From Acorus gramineus (taxonomy: Eukaryota; Streptophyta; Magnoliopsida; Acorales; Acoraceae), in the NCBI GenBank assembly GCA_030737835.1, contig JAUJYN010000029.1:1166871-1230870 (forward strand): a stretch of DNA of 64,000 nucleotides, in the 5' to 3' direction. Both the position numbers and the translations under genes were made by a program. Positions 33,790 to 47,520 of this stretch are shown here, one piece after another. How positions within the stretch are numbered: position 1 is the stretch's first letter; every line of letters begins with the position of its first letter. The notes under the pieces are model-generated. The model searched no databases and had not been told where the DNA came from. It worked only from the letters and a program-made list of their open reading frames with translations.

Positions 33790-36700
33790 TGTTATATATG
33801 TGTCACTTTTTGCCTTCTAATAACCATTGGAGCATTTTGGCAGTTTTTGAGTTTTTTTCGTTTTCGATCGGAACCGCTAAAATTTTGGACTGTTAGCTAT
33901 CATCCTGAGTTTGAGGACTCCGATTGAAAATCTAACTGCATATTATGTGTCCTGGTGCCATTCTAAGCCACTCACGAAAATTTCATCAAATTCTGGTAAC
34001 GTGTCAGAATTTCACAGTTCTGAGGCGTATCCGGGTTTTGACCAAGCGAGAAGTCATTGGGAGAGTTGACTCGGTCAAAGTGGGCCCATGACTTGGTCAA
34101 CCCCTTTTGTTTTTTTGTGTGGTTGGGTTGACCCAAGTCAAAGCTCACTTAATCCTCTTTAATCCTCTCTTAAACCTAATTAAACCTAGTTAACCTAATC
34201 TAAGTGTGTTGACTTATTTAAGTGAGCTAAAATTTATCTCCCCACTATTCATCATCTTCTCCATTTGATTTTCTCTCTCCCCCTCTCTCCTTTTCTTTGG
34301 TTTGAGCTACCTAGAGTGCTTGAAACCTAAAACCCAAAGAAGAGAAAGGTTAGATCTCATCCCGATCTATCCACCGGTGGTCTCGGATTCGAGTTCCCAC
34401 TTGTTTGACCCCCTCTAACCCCCTCTTTTCTCCTCTGATTTCAGCCCCTTTGAAGGTTGAAAGAGGTCTTGGTGGTGGAGGTCTTTGGGGAGGTGTTTTG
34501 GTGCACTAAGAGCTCCCGGTCCCCTTCCCTTCCTTTCCTTCCTAGGGTAAGCTCTCTTTCCTTCCTTTTCTTGCTTAGATGCTTGTTAGGAGGGTGGTTT
34601 TGAGTGTTGGTGGTGGTTGGTGGTTGTTGGAGGCCATTGGTGGCCGGTGAGGGGTGGTAGGGTGGCTCGGGCAGGCAGGCAGGCTGGCTCGGGTAGGCTG
34701 GCAGCACAGGCAGCGCAGGCAGGCAGGCTGGCGAGCAAGGTAGGCAGAGCAGCTAGCAGGGCACGCGCGCTTGCGCGCGGGCGTGCGCTCGCGTGGAGCA
34801 GGTGCGTGCGGGTGTTGCGCACTGGGCGCCGTGCGCGGGCGTGCGCGCGAGGCGCTGCGCAGAGGCGCAGTGCGGGCGTGCGCAGGGGACCGCGTGCGGA
34901 TGCTGCGCGTAGGGTGCCATGCGGGGGCGTGTGCGTGGAGCGCTGCGCAGACGCGCAGGCGTGCTGTGCGCGCGCGGTGAGGCGATGTGGCGCTGGGCGA
35001 GCCGGTGGTGCGCGCGGGGCGAGGCGATGGCGCGATTAGGCGAGCGGTGGTGCGCGCGGGGTGCGCACGGGGCAAGGCGCTGGGCGCAGGGCGTGCGGGG
35101 TGCGCGCGGGTGGTTGTGCTGGGGCGCAGTGGGCGCGCGGTGCACCCGAGGGGCTCGACGGCGTGTCCTGGCGTGCGGGCAGGGGCTCGGCAGTGCGCCT
35201 GGGCGCACAGGCTGGGGCGCGGCGCTGCATCCGGGGGCGGGTGGCCGTGCAGATGGTTGCCGGGGTTCGGGAGTGAGTCGGGGTGCTCGGACTCGCGTGC
35301 GTACAGGCCGTATGTACGCTTGTCCGAGTGTTGGGTATTTTTAGTGTATTTTTGTGTATTTTTGTGGTATTTGTGTATTTTACTCACCAAGTTGATTACC
35401 CTGTCTTGCAGATCTTGACGGACGGTCGCGCGACGACCCGGTTATCGGTGAGTGGGACAACCCAACCCAGTTGGGAGGCGGTATATGCACTTGGGCGTAT
35501 ACCGTCCTCCCCTGGGGCACCATAGTTAATATTAACTGATTAATATGTAATCTGTGCAAGCATGATTAGTGTGTAGAATGCATGCCACCCTAGACTTGTA
35601 TGTTAGGGACTTGCACCCTTAGGATATGTGTAAGAGCCGTGCATCCTGTCACCTTGTTATCATGCTAGGAAAGCCTCGACCTATGCATGCATCTATTAGT
35701 TTGATTTATTAAATTAAATGCAAACTTATGATATTTTAGCATGCCTTAGGGAATATTAAGGGGCCTTGCGAGGTCAACATTGAGACCGGGCTAGGGTACT
35801 CTGTGTTCCTTGTTTGGTTGGCGGGATGTCCTATATCGGGACCTCAGGTTGCCCTCCCAAGGTTTCTTTTCCTCATTATTATCTTATATATATTCCCCGC
35901 ATCTTGGTTATGCGCCCTGGAGGAATTCTGAAGAATTCAAGACATTAGAGTTGTTGAGCTGTGTTGTCGGCGGATCCGAGTGGATCATATGCGTATGGAT
36001 AGGCTGTTCTGTTCCCTTCGTTGGATCCGTGTAGAGACTGCCCCGGCGTTAGAAAGGCTGTCCCGTGGAGGGCTCCCATCAGTAGGCACCTCCTGATTTG
36101 GGAAGGACTGTGCTGAATGTGGGAGTGGCCAAGTGGCCTACGGAGTGGGGAGAGACTATCGGTGGACCAAGGGTGACCAACAGCCTAGTCAGTCCCAATA
36201 TCCTATGTCACCTATTGAGGGGTGAGGGTGAGGGTGTGGTGGGTCGGCGATGTAGCGACCCACTGGATTTGTGTATGGATGATTATCAGCCTATTAAGTC
36301 CCAACATCCTATGTCACCTATTGAGGGGTGAGGGTGAGGGTGTGGTGGTTCGGCGATATAGCGACCCACTGGATTTGTATTGATCATGCCACTTTGAGGC
36401 TTTTACTGATTAATTGTGGTTAATATGAACTGTGATGCATGGGTTGTGCTATTCACTTAGCGTGTGGCTCACCCCTCGCATAATTATTTTTCTCCAGTGA
36501 TTACTGAGGCGGACTTGAAGGAGGAGCTCCCCGAGAGACTGCACCAGTAGCGGAGTAGCGCCACGTCCCTCGAGTTTCAGAGGCCATCAGCATCCTTTTG
36601 ATTGTATGTATATATTTCCGTGCTTGGGCACCAGTTTGGATTGTATTTGGATGTTTGTGTGTATATTGGCTCTCACATGACAGTTGATTATGTATCGAGT

Positions 36701-36893
36701 CTGTAGTATGTTTTTGGATTACAGACTCAGTCTTTTAGCTTCCGCTATCTGTGTATATATCATGTCAGCCTTGCTTTTATCTGTGTTGTCATTTTAGTTG
36801 TTGTTTAGAGTATTTTATTGATCTCCTATATAGACTGCTGATATCATGTATACACTTGCCGCGTCCCGGGGACGGCCGCCCTGGGGCGTGACA
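33790..36893 (+). mobile_element. Solo LTR-like unit, A subfamily, 3.1 kb
   Basis: TGTTATATATGTGTCAC start, GGGGCGTGACA end. Inserted in the minus-strand unit above: flanks join to the sequence seen uninterrupted at 42600-42640. Has donor AGG/GTAAGC at 34546/34547, GC-rich intron, micro-exon 35412-35447 and acceptor TTTTCTCCAG near 36497. Flanking 5-mers AATAT and CTATA do not match cleanly. Confidence 0.82.
35412..35447 (+). other. Predicted 36-bp micro-exon
   Basis: CTTGCAG / ATCTTGACGGACGGTCGCGC... / GTGAGT. Same length and flanks as 2041-2076. Confidence 0.5.
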
Positions 36894-39800
36894 CTATATG
36901 CTCTCATTTTGATTTAATTAAATTAAACTAAATGGGAAACATGCATAGATCGGGGCTTTCCAATCAAGGGACATGGTGTCTAGGCATGTATGGGCCTCTA
37001 TACATGATATAAGAGTGCATATCCCTAGCATACAAGGTCTAAAGTGGCATGGTTACATCATATTAATCACGCATTGCATAGTTTTTCATTTATCATAAGT
37101 TAATATACAATTATGGTGCCCCAGGGGAGGGCAATGCACGCCTACGTGCATCGAACGCCTCCCTACTGGGTTGGATTGACCCACTCACCGAAACCCGGGT
37201 CGTTGCGTGACCGTCCGTCAAGATCTGCAAGACATGGGCATTCAATATGGTGAGTAAACTACACAAATACATAAGAAATTTACTAGAAATACCCAATACT
37301 CGGACAAGCATGCATACGGACCCGCACGCATGTGAGCACGCGTGTACGCACGCGAGTCCAAGTGTCCCGACACCCTCCCGAACCCTCAGGCAGCCATATG
37401 CATGGCCCCCCGCACGCGCACGCACGAATGCGCACGCACGCACGCGCCCCAGCGCCCCTGGCGCACTGCCGCGCCCCTGCCCGCGCGCACCGCGCGTCCA
37501 GCCCAGCGCGTACCCGCGCACATTGCCCACCCGCGCAGCACCCCGCGCGCACTCCCACACGTATGCGCGTACGCGCGGGCACCCGCCAGCGCGCCCGTCT
37601 GCGAGCGCCAGCGCCCGTCTGCGCGCGCAGACGCGCGCGCGCCCGAGCCCCTTCCACCCCCTCCTCAGCCCACCCCCTACCACCTATGCAAAGCATGCAT
37701 AACCATTTAAACACCCTAATCAATCATCTAAACAAGCTAGGGGAGGAGGAAGACTTACCAACAAGGAGGGAAAGGAAAAGGGAGGAAGCTCGGGTGCCCT
37801 TTGCGCACCAAACCGCCACAACCGCCACCACCAAGACCACCACCACCTCAGCCACTCTCAAGGCCTAAAATGGCTGAAAACAGAGGTGGGGGAAGCCATG
37901 AGAGGGAGGTAGAGAAAGGGAAATCAAAACAAAAACCATACAAAGGTAGATCACACACATACCTTTCTTTTTCCCTTCTAGGGTTTTCTATTTCTTCTCC
38001 TTCTACTACCTCTAATGGGAGAAACAAAGAAGAGGGAGAGATGGAGTGTGTGAGAGATGGAGAAGAGAAGAGAAGAGGAGAGAAGGGTGGACGCCCACTA
38101 ATAGGGCACACACACACACACACACACTCACACACTTGGAACAATTGTGTTGGTGGGGATTGACTTGAGTCAACCCAACCACACAAAAAAACAAAACCAT
38201 TTGACCAAGTCAATGGTCAATTTGACTTGGTCCAAGTCTTTTTTTGACTTGGTCAAGTCCCCCCTTTGACATCCCCACTCGGTCAAAACCCGGATACGAT
38301 TCGAAACTGCCAAATTCTAAAACGTTACCGGAATTCGATGAAACTTTCGTGAGTGGTTTGAAATGGCACCCGGACACATAATGTGTAGTTAAATTTTCAA
38401 TCGGAGTTCTAGAGCTCATGCAGATAGCTAAAAGTCTAAAATTTTAGCGGTTCCGATCGAAAAAAGAAAAAGTTGAAAAACTGCCAGAAATGTCCCAAAG
38501 GTGCCCGGAAGGCTAAAAGTGACACATATATAACAGAGAGGGCGGGGGAGATCATCATCTCATAAAGCTGGTCATAGCTTTGCCCCATTAGCATGGGCGC
38601 AACAGCTACACCACGCCCTCGAGTCTTATCGCAAGGGAATATTAGGCAGGTGCCCGTTATTAACCCAGACTTAATCATGTTCGATATTCCAATTAATATG
38701 GTGGGAGTAGTATTACAATACTACCTAAGGCATGCCATATTCTATACATCTATACACATTACACAAATACATGCCCATACTAGAGGGGCTCATGCAACAC
38801 AATCATTCATACATGAATACAATACATGTATATAAGCCTAGCATGCAAGATATCTACATATTATAGCTAAGATGCCCCATCGATGCGCGACGCGCGACTA
38901 CGCGCGTCGAGCGCATCCTGAGAGCGGGGGGGGGGGGGACCTCGCGCATCCCATTCGACAAGATCTGCAAGGTAAGGGCATCAAATTTGGTGAGTAACAT
39001 CATAATATAACACTTAGAAATTACTAGTAATACCAAAAACTTAGACATGCACGCATACGGGCTCGCACGCATGCAAGCACGCGTGTACGCACGCATGCCC
39101 GAGTGCCCCAGCACCTACCCGAGACCCTGGGCAGCCCCACGCATGCCCCAGCACGCGCACGCATGCGTACGCGCGCACTGGCGCTCAGCCGCATGCCCAG
39201 ACACACACCCAGGCGCACTGCCCCGCCCGCGCGCACGCCCTGCGCGCACGTGCACGCGCGCGCCTGCACGCCCGCCTGCGCCTGCCAGTGCCCCTCCGCG
39301 CGCGGACAGACCCGCGCGTGTGCCCAGCACTCCCCAACCCTCCCCCTTTTCCCCTACATGCACCCAACTCAAAACACCTCACATGCATGCCCTCCCAAAC
39401 ACCCTAACATGCATAAAAACCAATAAAGAAGAGGGAAAACTCACCAAAAGAGAGGGGGGGGGGGGGAAGGGGGAGATGTAGGGGCTCTCAAGCGCACCCT
39501 TGACCACCTCGACCGCCACCACCTCTACCACCACCTCCATCTTTGCTTCTCTTCTTCATGGCTGAACCAAAGGGGAGGGAAAGAAAATAAGGGGATCCAC
39601 CATGGGAGGAGGAGAGGGAGGAGGAACAATCAACACTAGCACACACACTCACCTTGCTTGCACTTGCACCTCCTCTTCTTGCTCCATCTTTTCTCTTAGG
39701 CATTTCATCAAACACATGGGGGGATGTGTGAAAGAGAGAAAGAGAGGCAAGAGAGGCAGACGTGGGGAGTGGAGAGAGAGAGAGAGAGATATTTTTTTGG

Positions 39801-40357
39801 GCCAATAAATAGCCAAAAGAGGGATACAAATGACCAATTCGTCCCTGACTAGAAATTCTGTACATGCTTCACTAGAACAGCCATAACTTCCTCAATATAG
39901 CTCTGAATTGCACAATTCAAAGTCCACTGGAAAGCCAAGAAGATTATCTACAACTTTTATGTTTATGCCAAGATCAAATAATCCTTTTAGCTATTCCTAA
40001 ATGTGAGCTAAACATTGAACAGGGCTGCTGCAAGAATTTTTCATCCCCGAGGCATGCTTGGAAAAATACCCATAACTTTTACTACATGAATCCAGTTGAT
40101 CTAATTCCACTTTTGTATGAAAGCTAACTCAAAACTGATCATCTCATGATAAAATCATATTTAAACCTCTTCATCTTGGATTTTAACAAAATTAAATCCA
40201 AATACCAAATCGGAAATGCATAACTTCTAGGAGAAAAATTATGTAGCCAAATTTTCAATCAGAGCTCTTCAACTCCTGAAGGTGGCTAAAAGCCAAAATT
40301 TTAGCGACTCCGATCGAAAAAAAATAAGGCTACAAATGACACAGGCATAACAATATT

Positions 40358-40530
40358 AACATCGTCTACAAGGTCAATAATGGATATTATTTTTGAAATA
40401 GTAATACCGACGATAGTAATAGCGACCGTCGCTAATACTGTAGAATTGGATTTTTGAAATCCTTTTAGCTTCTGTTGTCAATAATAGCGACGGTCACTGG
40501 CCGTCGCTATTGCCTTCCTTGCCCAACCTC
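40358..40530 (-). repeat. CACTA subterminal repeats, second part
   Basis: ATAGCGACGGTCAC, GGCCGTCGCTATTG, ATAGCGACCGTCGCTA and CCGACGATAG are inverted copies of the words at 30860-30980. They confirm that this segment was contiguous with 30983 before the LTR inserted. Confidence 0.8.
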
Positions 40531-41245
40531 CATTTGATTTATTGACAAAAAAAAATCCTGTATATATAATATTTGACACAAGTATATAATTACACGATTG
40601 ACATTCAACAAATCCTGATTTTAGTAAGCAGTTAAATAAAACAAATCCTGATTTATAATGTCATCACTAATTAAAAGAATATATACATATGGACTTAAGC
40701 GAAGATATGAGAAGAAACACACATCAATTGTTGAATGAAAACTTGCATCATGAGTCCTTCAAAAAAGAAAAAATACAATCTTTAGGTTATGAATAAATAA
40801 ATTACAGTAAAACAATAAACCAAATTCGTAAATATTATGTGAAACATTTATCAGTTTACTATATCAAACTTTATCATATTACTTAGTAGACACAATAGCA
40901 AAACCTTTTTCCAAAGGATTTTTATTGTCATTCCTATCTCACTAACTTTGACCATCATATTTTTAAGTCAGTTCACTTTTGTTGGCGTAATGTCTCTATA
41001 TTCATAAAAACTCTTGAGTTGTCATATAATAAAACCATGTAAACTCATTTGAAAATTCAAATCACAAACCAAGTTCAAGTAAAATCGAGGACCCAGGACA
41101 GATGGGAGTAAACTAAGTTCAAGTAAAATCCATCATCATGCAAAATACAAGTGGATGCCACATTTGATCACAAACTAGAATCATTATATTAAATTTGAAA
41201 TGTGAACTGATTATGCATTTCGTATAATAAATTGTACAAGGATGA

Positions 41246-41627
41246 ATAGTCATAAATGCAAGAAACCGCGGACTCATCCATGTCTCTCTGGCCCCATAAT
41301 GGAAGTGTACACGTCATCACTAACAGTGGAGCCAGACTCCTGCGTAGATGCCACTTCTCTAAAGCGATTCTGTTAAAAATAAACATAAATTACTTTGAAT
41401 ATAATTTAATCATTATTAAGTTTATACAATAATTACATACCATTATTTCAGCAGATTTTGGATCTGATGGAGACCCATCTTTCTTGGTATGGGTACGAGC
41501 AAAAAGCTCAGCTCGTCTAGGTACACTGCCAACCGTTCTTGATCTTATCTATTTTCATGACATAAATTAATAGATAAACATTATTAAAGAGTTAACTAGA
41601 AAATAAGACAAAATGAAGATAGTGACC
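41246..41627 (-). pseudogene. CACTA second gene (Transposase_24), 3' exons
   Basis: Exon 41441-41548 encodes AELFARTHTKKDGSPSDPKS plus flanks, the hallmark of plant Ptta/En-Spm Transposase_24 proteins. An exon end at 41627 gives WGTKSFARYREKE. The next exon (41369 down) gives NRFREVASTQESGS and DDVYTSIMGPERHG, then TGA where the family has Arg, so CGA to TGA. This gene continues from 53654-54366, split by an 11.8-kb LTR nest. Confidence 0.8.
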
Positions 41628-43925
41628 TCCTTCTCTCTATAACGAGCAAAACTTTTTGTCCCCCATTGTCACGCCCTAGGGCGGCCGTCCCCGATGCGTG
41701 GTAAATATATATAATATCAGCAGTCCATACAGGAGATCAATAAAAAAACTCTAAACAACATCGAAAATGACAACACAATCAATAATGTAGCTGACATAAT
41801 ATATATACATATAGCGGAAGCTTAAACAACTGAGTCTGTAATTCAAAGACATATTACAGACCAGAATACATAATCAACTGTCCTGTGAGAGCCAATATAA
41901 ACAAAGACATCCATATACAAGTGTTGTGCCCAAGCACGGATAACAATACATACAAGCAAAGAAGGGGATGCTGATGGCCTCTCACTCGCAGAACCCAAAA
42001 CGTGAACGCTGCTCCGCTACTGATGTGATGCCCCGGGGAGCTCCTCCTTCAGATCCGACTCAGTGACAACTGGAGGAAAAGAATATGCGAGGGGTGAGCC
42101 ACACGCTCAGTGAATGGCACAATCTATGCAACACAACTCATATTAACCTTATAATAATTAAAGTCCCTAAACGGGAGTAACTGTACAAGCTAGTGGGTCG
42201 TAACATCGCCGACCCACCCCACCCTCACCCTCACCCTTTAAGGGGTGACATGGGCCTTTTGGGACAGACTAGACTGCTCTCCACCCTTGCCCACCAGTAG
42301 CCTCTCCCTCGCGTAGCCTCTACCTGGTATACTCCCACGATCAGTACTCTTCGAACGCGTCGGTGGTACCTACAGATGGGAGCCCTCTGTCAGGACAGCT
42401 TTCCCAACGCCGGGGAGTCCCTACTCGGATCCAACGAAGGGGAGAAAACAGCCTACTCACACGGATACGATCCTCTTGGATCCGTCGACAACGATTTCTA
42501 ACACTACTAATGTCATGAATTCTCAAGAATTCCTCCAGGGCGCATAACTGAGATGCGGGGAAACATATATTATAATAACAAGGTTATAATATTTTCTAAG
42601 GCATGCTCATACCAACATAATCTCATTTTGATTTAATTAAATTAAACTAAATGGGAAACATGCATAGATCAAGGCTTCTAGACATGTATGGGCCTCTATA
42701 CATGATACATTGATGTATATCCCTAGCATACAATGTCTAATATGGCATGGTTATATCATAGTAAAACATGCATTAACATAGTTTTTCATTGACACAAGTT
42801 AATATGCAATTATGGTGCCCCAGGGGAGGGCAATGCACGCCTACGTGCATCGAACGCCTCCCTACTGGGTTGGATTGACCCACTCACTGCAACCCGGATC
42901 GTTGCGTGACCGTTCGCCAAGATCTGCAAGACATGGGCATTCAATATGGTGAGTAAACTACACATGTTATATATGTGTCACTTTTAGCCTGCTGATCACC
43001 ATTGGGACATTCTGGCAGTTTTTCAGCTTCTTTGTTTTTTCAATCGGAACCGCTAAAATTTTGGACTTTTAGCTATCACCCTGAGTTTGAGGGCTCCGAT
43101 TGGAAATCTAACTGCATATTATGTGTCCTGGTGCCATTCCAAGCCACTCACAAAAATTTCATCGAATTCCGGTAACGTTTTAGAATTTCACAGTTCCGAA
43201 TCGTATCCGGGTTTTGACCGAGCGAAAAGTCATTGGGAGACTTGACTTGGTCAAAGTTGACCTTTGACTTGGTCAAATGATTTTGGATTTTAGTGTGGTT
43301 GGGTTGACTAGGGTCAAACCACACTTAAACCTAATCTAATCCTAGCTTAACCTAATCTAATTGAGGGTGTGAGAGTGTGTGGTGTGTGTGTGAGGATAAA
43401 TAAATCCCACGACTTCAAACCCCCCACTATTCATCATCTTCTCCAAAATTTCTCTCTCTCTCCCTCTCTTTAAAACCCCATATGATCTAGTAGGAGGTCT
43501 TGAAACCAAAAACCCTAAGAAGAGAAAGGATAGGTTTTGTCCCGATCTATCTTCCGGTGGTCTCGGATTCGAGTTCCCTCAAGTGTGACCCCCTCTCATG
43601 CCCCCTTTTCTCCTCTGATTTCAGCCATTTTTAGGGCTGAAGGAGATCTCGGTGGTGGTGGTCTTGGAGGTGGTGTTTCGGTGCACGAAGAGCAACCGAT
43701 CTTCCCTTCCTTCCTTAGGGTAAGCTTTCTTTCCTTCCTTTCATGATTAGATGCTTGATTAGGAGGTGTTTTTGGGTATGTATGGCTTTCATGGTGGTTT
43801 GGGTGGCTGTTGGTGGCCATTGGTGGCCGTCGGGGAGGTGGTAGGGTTGTCTCGGGTAGGCTGGCAGCGCAGGCAGGCAGGCTGGCAGGCAGGGCGGGCA
43901 GAGCAGGCTGGCAAGGCGCGCGGGC

Positions 43926-44192
43926 GTGCGGGTGCTGCGCGCTGGGCACCGTGCGGGGGCGTGCGCGCGGGGCGCTGCGCAGAGGTGCAGTGCGTGCTGT
44001 GCGCGCGGGGCCGCGTGCGGGTGCTGCGCGCAGGGCGCCGTGCGAGGGCGTGCGCGCGGAGCGCTGCGCAGAAGCGCAGTGCGTGCTGTGCGCGCGGGGC
44101 CATGTGCGGGTGCTGCGCGCAGGGCGCCGTGCGGGGGGCGTGCGCGCGAGGCACAGTGCTGTGCGCGCGGGGTGCTGCGCTGGGGCGCAGGG
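43926..44192 (+). repeat. 89-bp GC-rich tandem repeat in LTR intron
   Basis: GTGCGGGTGCTGCGCGC starts at 43926, 44015 and 44104, period 89. Units carry TGCGCGCA-like palindromes and GAGCGCTGCGCAGA words. Two full units and part of a third. Confidence 0.88.
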
Positions 44193-44504
44193 CGTGCGGG
44201 TGTGCGCGCGAGTTGCTGCGCTGGGGCGCAGTGAGCGCACGGTGCACCCGGGGGGCTCGGCAGCGTGTCCGGGCATGCGGGCAGGGGCTCGGCAGTGCGT
44301 CTGGGCGCGCGGGCTGGGGCGCGGCTGTGCGCCTGGGTCGGGTGGCCGTGCGTACGGCTGCCCGGGGGTTCGGGAGTGAGTCGGGGTGCTCGGACTCACG
44401 TGCGTACAGGCCGTATGTACGCTTGTCCGAGTGTTGGGTATTTTAGTGTATTTTTGTATATATTTGTGTATTTTACTCACCGAGTTGATTACCCTGTCTT
44501 GCAG

Positions 44505-44540
44505 ATCTTGACGGACGGTCGCGCGACGACCCGGTTATTG
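44505..44540 (+). other. Predicted 36-bp micro-exon
   Basis: CTTGCAG / ATCTTGACGGACGGTCGCGC ... GGTTATTG / GTGAGT. Conserved with other copies. Confidence 0.5.
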
Positions 44541-45474
44541 GTGAGTGGGACAATCCAACCCAGTAGGGAGGCGCTATATGCACTTGGGCATATATCGTCC
44601 TCCCCTGGGGCACCATAGTTTAATATTAACTTGTATAATATGTAATGTATGCAAGCATGATTGTTATGTAGTATGCATGCCACCCTAGACCTTGTATGTT
44701 AGGGACTTGCACCCTTAGGATATGTGTAAGAGCCATGCATCCTGTCACCATGTTTTCATGCTAGGAAAGCCTCGACCTATGCATGCGTCCTATTAGTTTA
44801 ATTTATTAAATTAAATGCGAACTTATGGTATTTTAGCATGCCTTAGGGGATATTATAAGGGGCCTTGCGAGGTCAGCATTGAGACTCGGGCTAGGGTACT
44901 CCGTGTTCCTTGTTTGGTTGTCGGGATATCCTATGTCGGGACCTCATGGTGCCCTCCCAAGGTTTCCTTTCCCGATAATATTATAACCTCGTTATTATTA
45001 TATATGTTCCCCGCATCTTGGTTGTTATATATGTGTCACTTTTAACCTTCTGGTCACCATTGGGACATTCTGGCAGTTTTTCGGTTTTTTTTCGTTTTTC
45101 GATCGGAACCGCTAAAATTTTGGGCTTTTAGCTATCACCCTGAGTTTGAGGGCTCCGATTGAAAATCTAACTGCATATTATGTGTCTTGGTGCCATTCCA
45201 AGCCACTCACAAAAATTTCATCGAATTCCGGTAACATTTCAGAATTTGCAGTTCCGAGGCGTATACGGGTTTTGACCGAGCGAGAAGTCATTGGGAGACA
45301 TGACTTGGTCAAATGTGGGCCCATGACTTGGTCAACCCCCTTTGTTTTCTAGTGTGGATGGGTTGACCCAAGTCAAAGTGCCCTTAAACCTCACTTAAAC
45401 CCCCCTAATCCTAGCTTAACCTAATTTTTTTTTCACTAATTGAGTGGTGTGAGTGTGTGTGGAGTGGGTGTGGG

Positions 45475-45480
45475 TATAAA
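45475..45480 (+). promoter_or_regulatory. TATA box of LTR unit
   Basis: TATAAA in GGGTATAAAGAAATCCC, about 450 bp into the unit and just before the CT-rich leader and exon 1. Confidence 0.5.
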
Positions 45481-46562
45481 GAAATCCCACGACAACATGA
45501 TCCCTATTCATCATCTTCTCCACTCAATCCCTCTCTCTTCCCTCCCCTTAAAACCCCCATATGATCTAGTAGGAAGCCTTGAAACCAAAAACCCTAAGAA
45601 GAGAAAGGTTAGGTTTTGTCCCGATCTATCTCCCGGTGGTCTCGGATTCGAGTTCCCACGTGTGTGACCCCTTCTCATGCCCCCTTTTCTCCTCTGATTT
45701 CAGCCGTTTTTAGGGCCGAAGGAGATCTCGGTGGTGGTGGTCTTGGAGGAGGTGTTTCGGTGCGCGAAGAGCTCCCGATCTTCCCTTCCTTCCTTTCCTT
45801 CCTTGGGTGAGGTTTCTTTCCTTCTTTTTCTTGTTTAGATGCATGTTAGGAGGGTGTTTTTGAGTATGCATGGCTGTTGGTGGCTGTTGGTGGCGGTTGG
45901 TGGTGGTTGGTGGCCATGGGTGGCCGTCGGGGAGGTGGTAGGGTTGTCTCGGGTAGGCTGGCAGCGCAGGCAGCACAGGCAGGCGGGCTGGCAGGCAGAG
46001 AGGGCAGAGCAGGCTGGCAGAGCAGGCTGGCAGGGCACGCGCGCGTGCGCGCGGGTGGAGCAGGAGCGTGCGGGTGCTGCGCGCTGGGCGCCGTGCGTGC
46101 TGTGCACGCGGGGCAGCGTGCGAGTGCTGCGCGCAGGGCGCCGTGCGGGGGCGTGCGCGCAGAGCGCTGAGCAGAGGCGTAGTGCGTGCTGTGGGCGCGC
46201 GGTGAGGCGAGCGGGTGGTGCGCGCGGGGCGCTGCGCTGGGGCGCAGGGCGTGCGGGTGTGCGCGCAGGTTGCTGCGCTGGGGCGCAGTGAGCACGCGGT
46301 GCACCCAGGGGGCTCGGCAGCGTGTCCGGTCGTGCGGGCAGGGGCTTGGCAGTGCGTTTGGGCGCGCGGGCTGGGGCGCAGCTGTGCGCCTGGGTCGGGT
46401 GGCCGTGCGTACGGCTGCCCGGGGTTTCGGGAGTGAGTCGGGGTGCTCGGACTCGCGTGCGTACAGGCCGTATGTACGCTTGTCCGAGTGTCGTGTATTT
46501 TTAATGTATTTATGTATGTATTTATGTATTTTACTCACCGAGTTGATTACGCTGTCTTGCAG

Positions 46563-46598
46563 ATCTTGACGGACGGTCGCGCGACGACCCGGTTATTG
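46563..46598 (+). other. Predicted 36-bp micro-exon
   Basis: TCTTGCAG / ATCTTGACGGACGGTCGCGC ... GGTTATTG / GTGAGT. Confidence 0.5.
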
Positions 46599-47498
46599 GT
46601 GAGTGGGACAATCCAACCCAGTAGGGAGGCACTATATGCACTTGGGCGTATACCGTCCTCCCCTAGGGCACCGTGGTTAATATTAACTTGTGTAATATGT
46701 AATCTATGCAAGCATGATTAATATGTAGTATGCATGCTGCCCTAGACGATATGTGTAAGAGCCATGCATCCTGTCACCCTGTTCTCATGTTAGGAAGCCT
46801 CGACCTATGCATGTGTCCTACTAGTTTAATTTATTAAATTAAATGCAAACTTATGGTATTTTAACATGCCTTAGGGAATATTATAAGGGGCCTTGCGAGG
46901 TCAACATTGAGACCCGGACTAGGGTACTCCGTGTTCCTTGTTTGGTTGTCGGGAATCCTATGTCGGGACCTCATGGTGCCCTCCCAAGATTTCTTTTCCC
47001 AATAATATTATAACCCTCGTTATTATTATATATGTTCCCCGCATCTTGGTTATGCGCCCTAGAGGAATTCTGAAGAATTCATGACATTAGTAGAGTCTCC
47101 CTTCTCTGGATTAAGGGGCCTTGCGAAGTTAGCGTTGAGACCCGGGCTAGGGTACTCCGTGTTCCTTGTTTGGTTATCGGGATATCCTATATCGGGACCT
47201 CATGGTGCCTTCCCAGGGTTTTTTTTTTCCAGTTAAGGGTACCACGGATCTGAGTGGATCGTATGCGTATGGATAGGCTGTTTCTGTGCCCTTCGTTGGA
47301 TCCGTGTAGAGACTGCCCCAGCGTTAGAAAGGCCGTCCCGTCAGAGGGCTCCCATCAGTAGGTACCTCCTGATTTTGGATTCGGACTGTGCTGAAGTCTG
47401 GGAGTAGGCCAAGCGGCTACGGAGTGGAGGAGAGACTATCGGTGGACCAAGGATGATTAACAGCCTAGTCAGTCCCAATATCCTATGTCACCTATTGA

Positions 47499-47520
47499 GG
47501 GGTGAGGGTGAGGGTGAGGG
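47499..47520 (+). other. G-run tract with G-quadruplex potential
   Basis: Four GGG runs separated by TGA. Related tracts with two to three runs occur in every copy (for example 36220, 48525, 62838, and reversed at 31520 and 42220). Confidence 0.6.

Larger units (their letters stand above)
32847..38535 (-). mobile_element. Solo LTR, B body with A-type U3
   Basis: Ends TGTCATGCCCCAGG and ...GACACATATATAACA. Exact target duplication GAGAG at 32842-32846 and 38536-38540. Own sequence 32847-33789 plus 36894-38535, about 2.6 kb. The body matches the 41667-53511 copy, but the U3 (38260-38535) is the A type. Confidence 0.85.
30984..40352 (-). mobile_element. Solo LTR, C subfamily, in the CACTA
   Basis: Ends TGTCACGCCCCAGG (30984) and ...GACACAGGCATAACA (40352). 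The target duplication is ATATT at 30979-30983 and 40353-40357, exact. Its own sequence is 30984-32846 plus 38536-40352, about 3.7 kb. The rest is a nested copy. It reads on the minus strand: U3 at 40.3 kb, GC-rich intron about 39.05-39.35 kb, micro-exon near 38.95 kb. No coding genes. Confidence 0.85.

Noticed and set aside
37247-37868. Proline-rich protein genes in the B-type LTR
   Set aside because: Reverse-strand shadows of the GC-rich intron.
43537-43746. Small peptide MSRSIFRWSRIRVPSS in LTR exon 1, also at 45616
   Set aside because: Present in two close copies, but the homologous region at 853-1150 reads in another frame. No sign of coding constraint.
47499-47520. Telomere-type repeat
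   Set aside because: GGGTGA runs are short, lie in the LTR body of many copies, and are not TTTAGGG.
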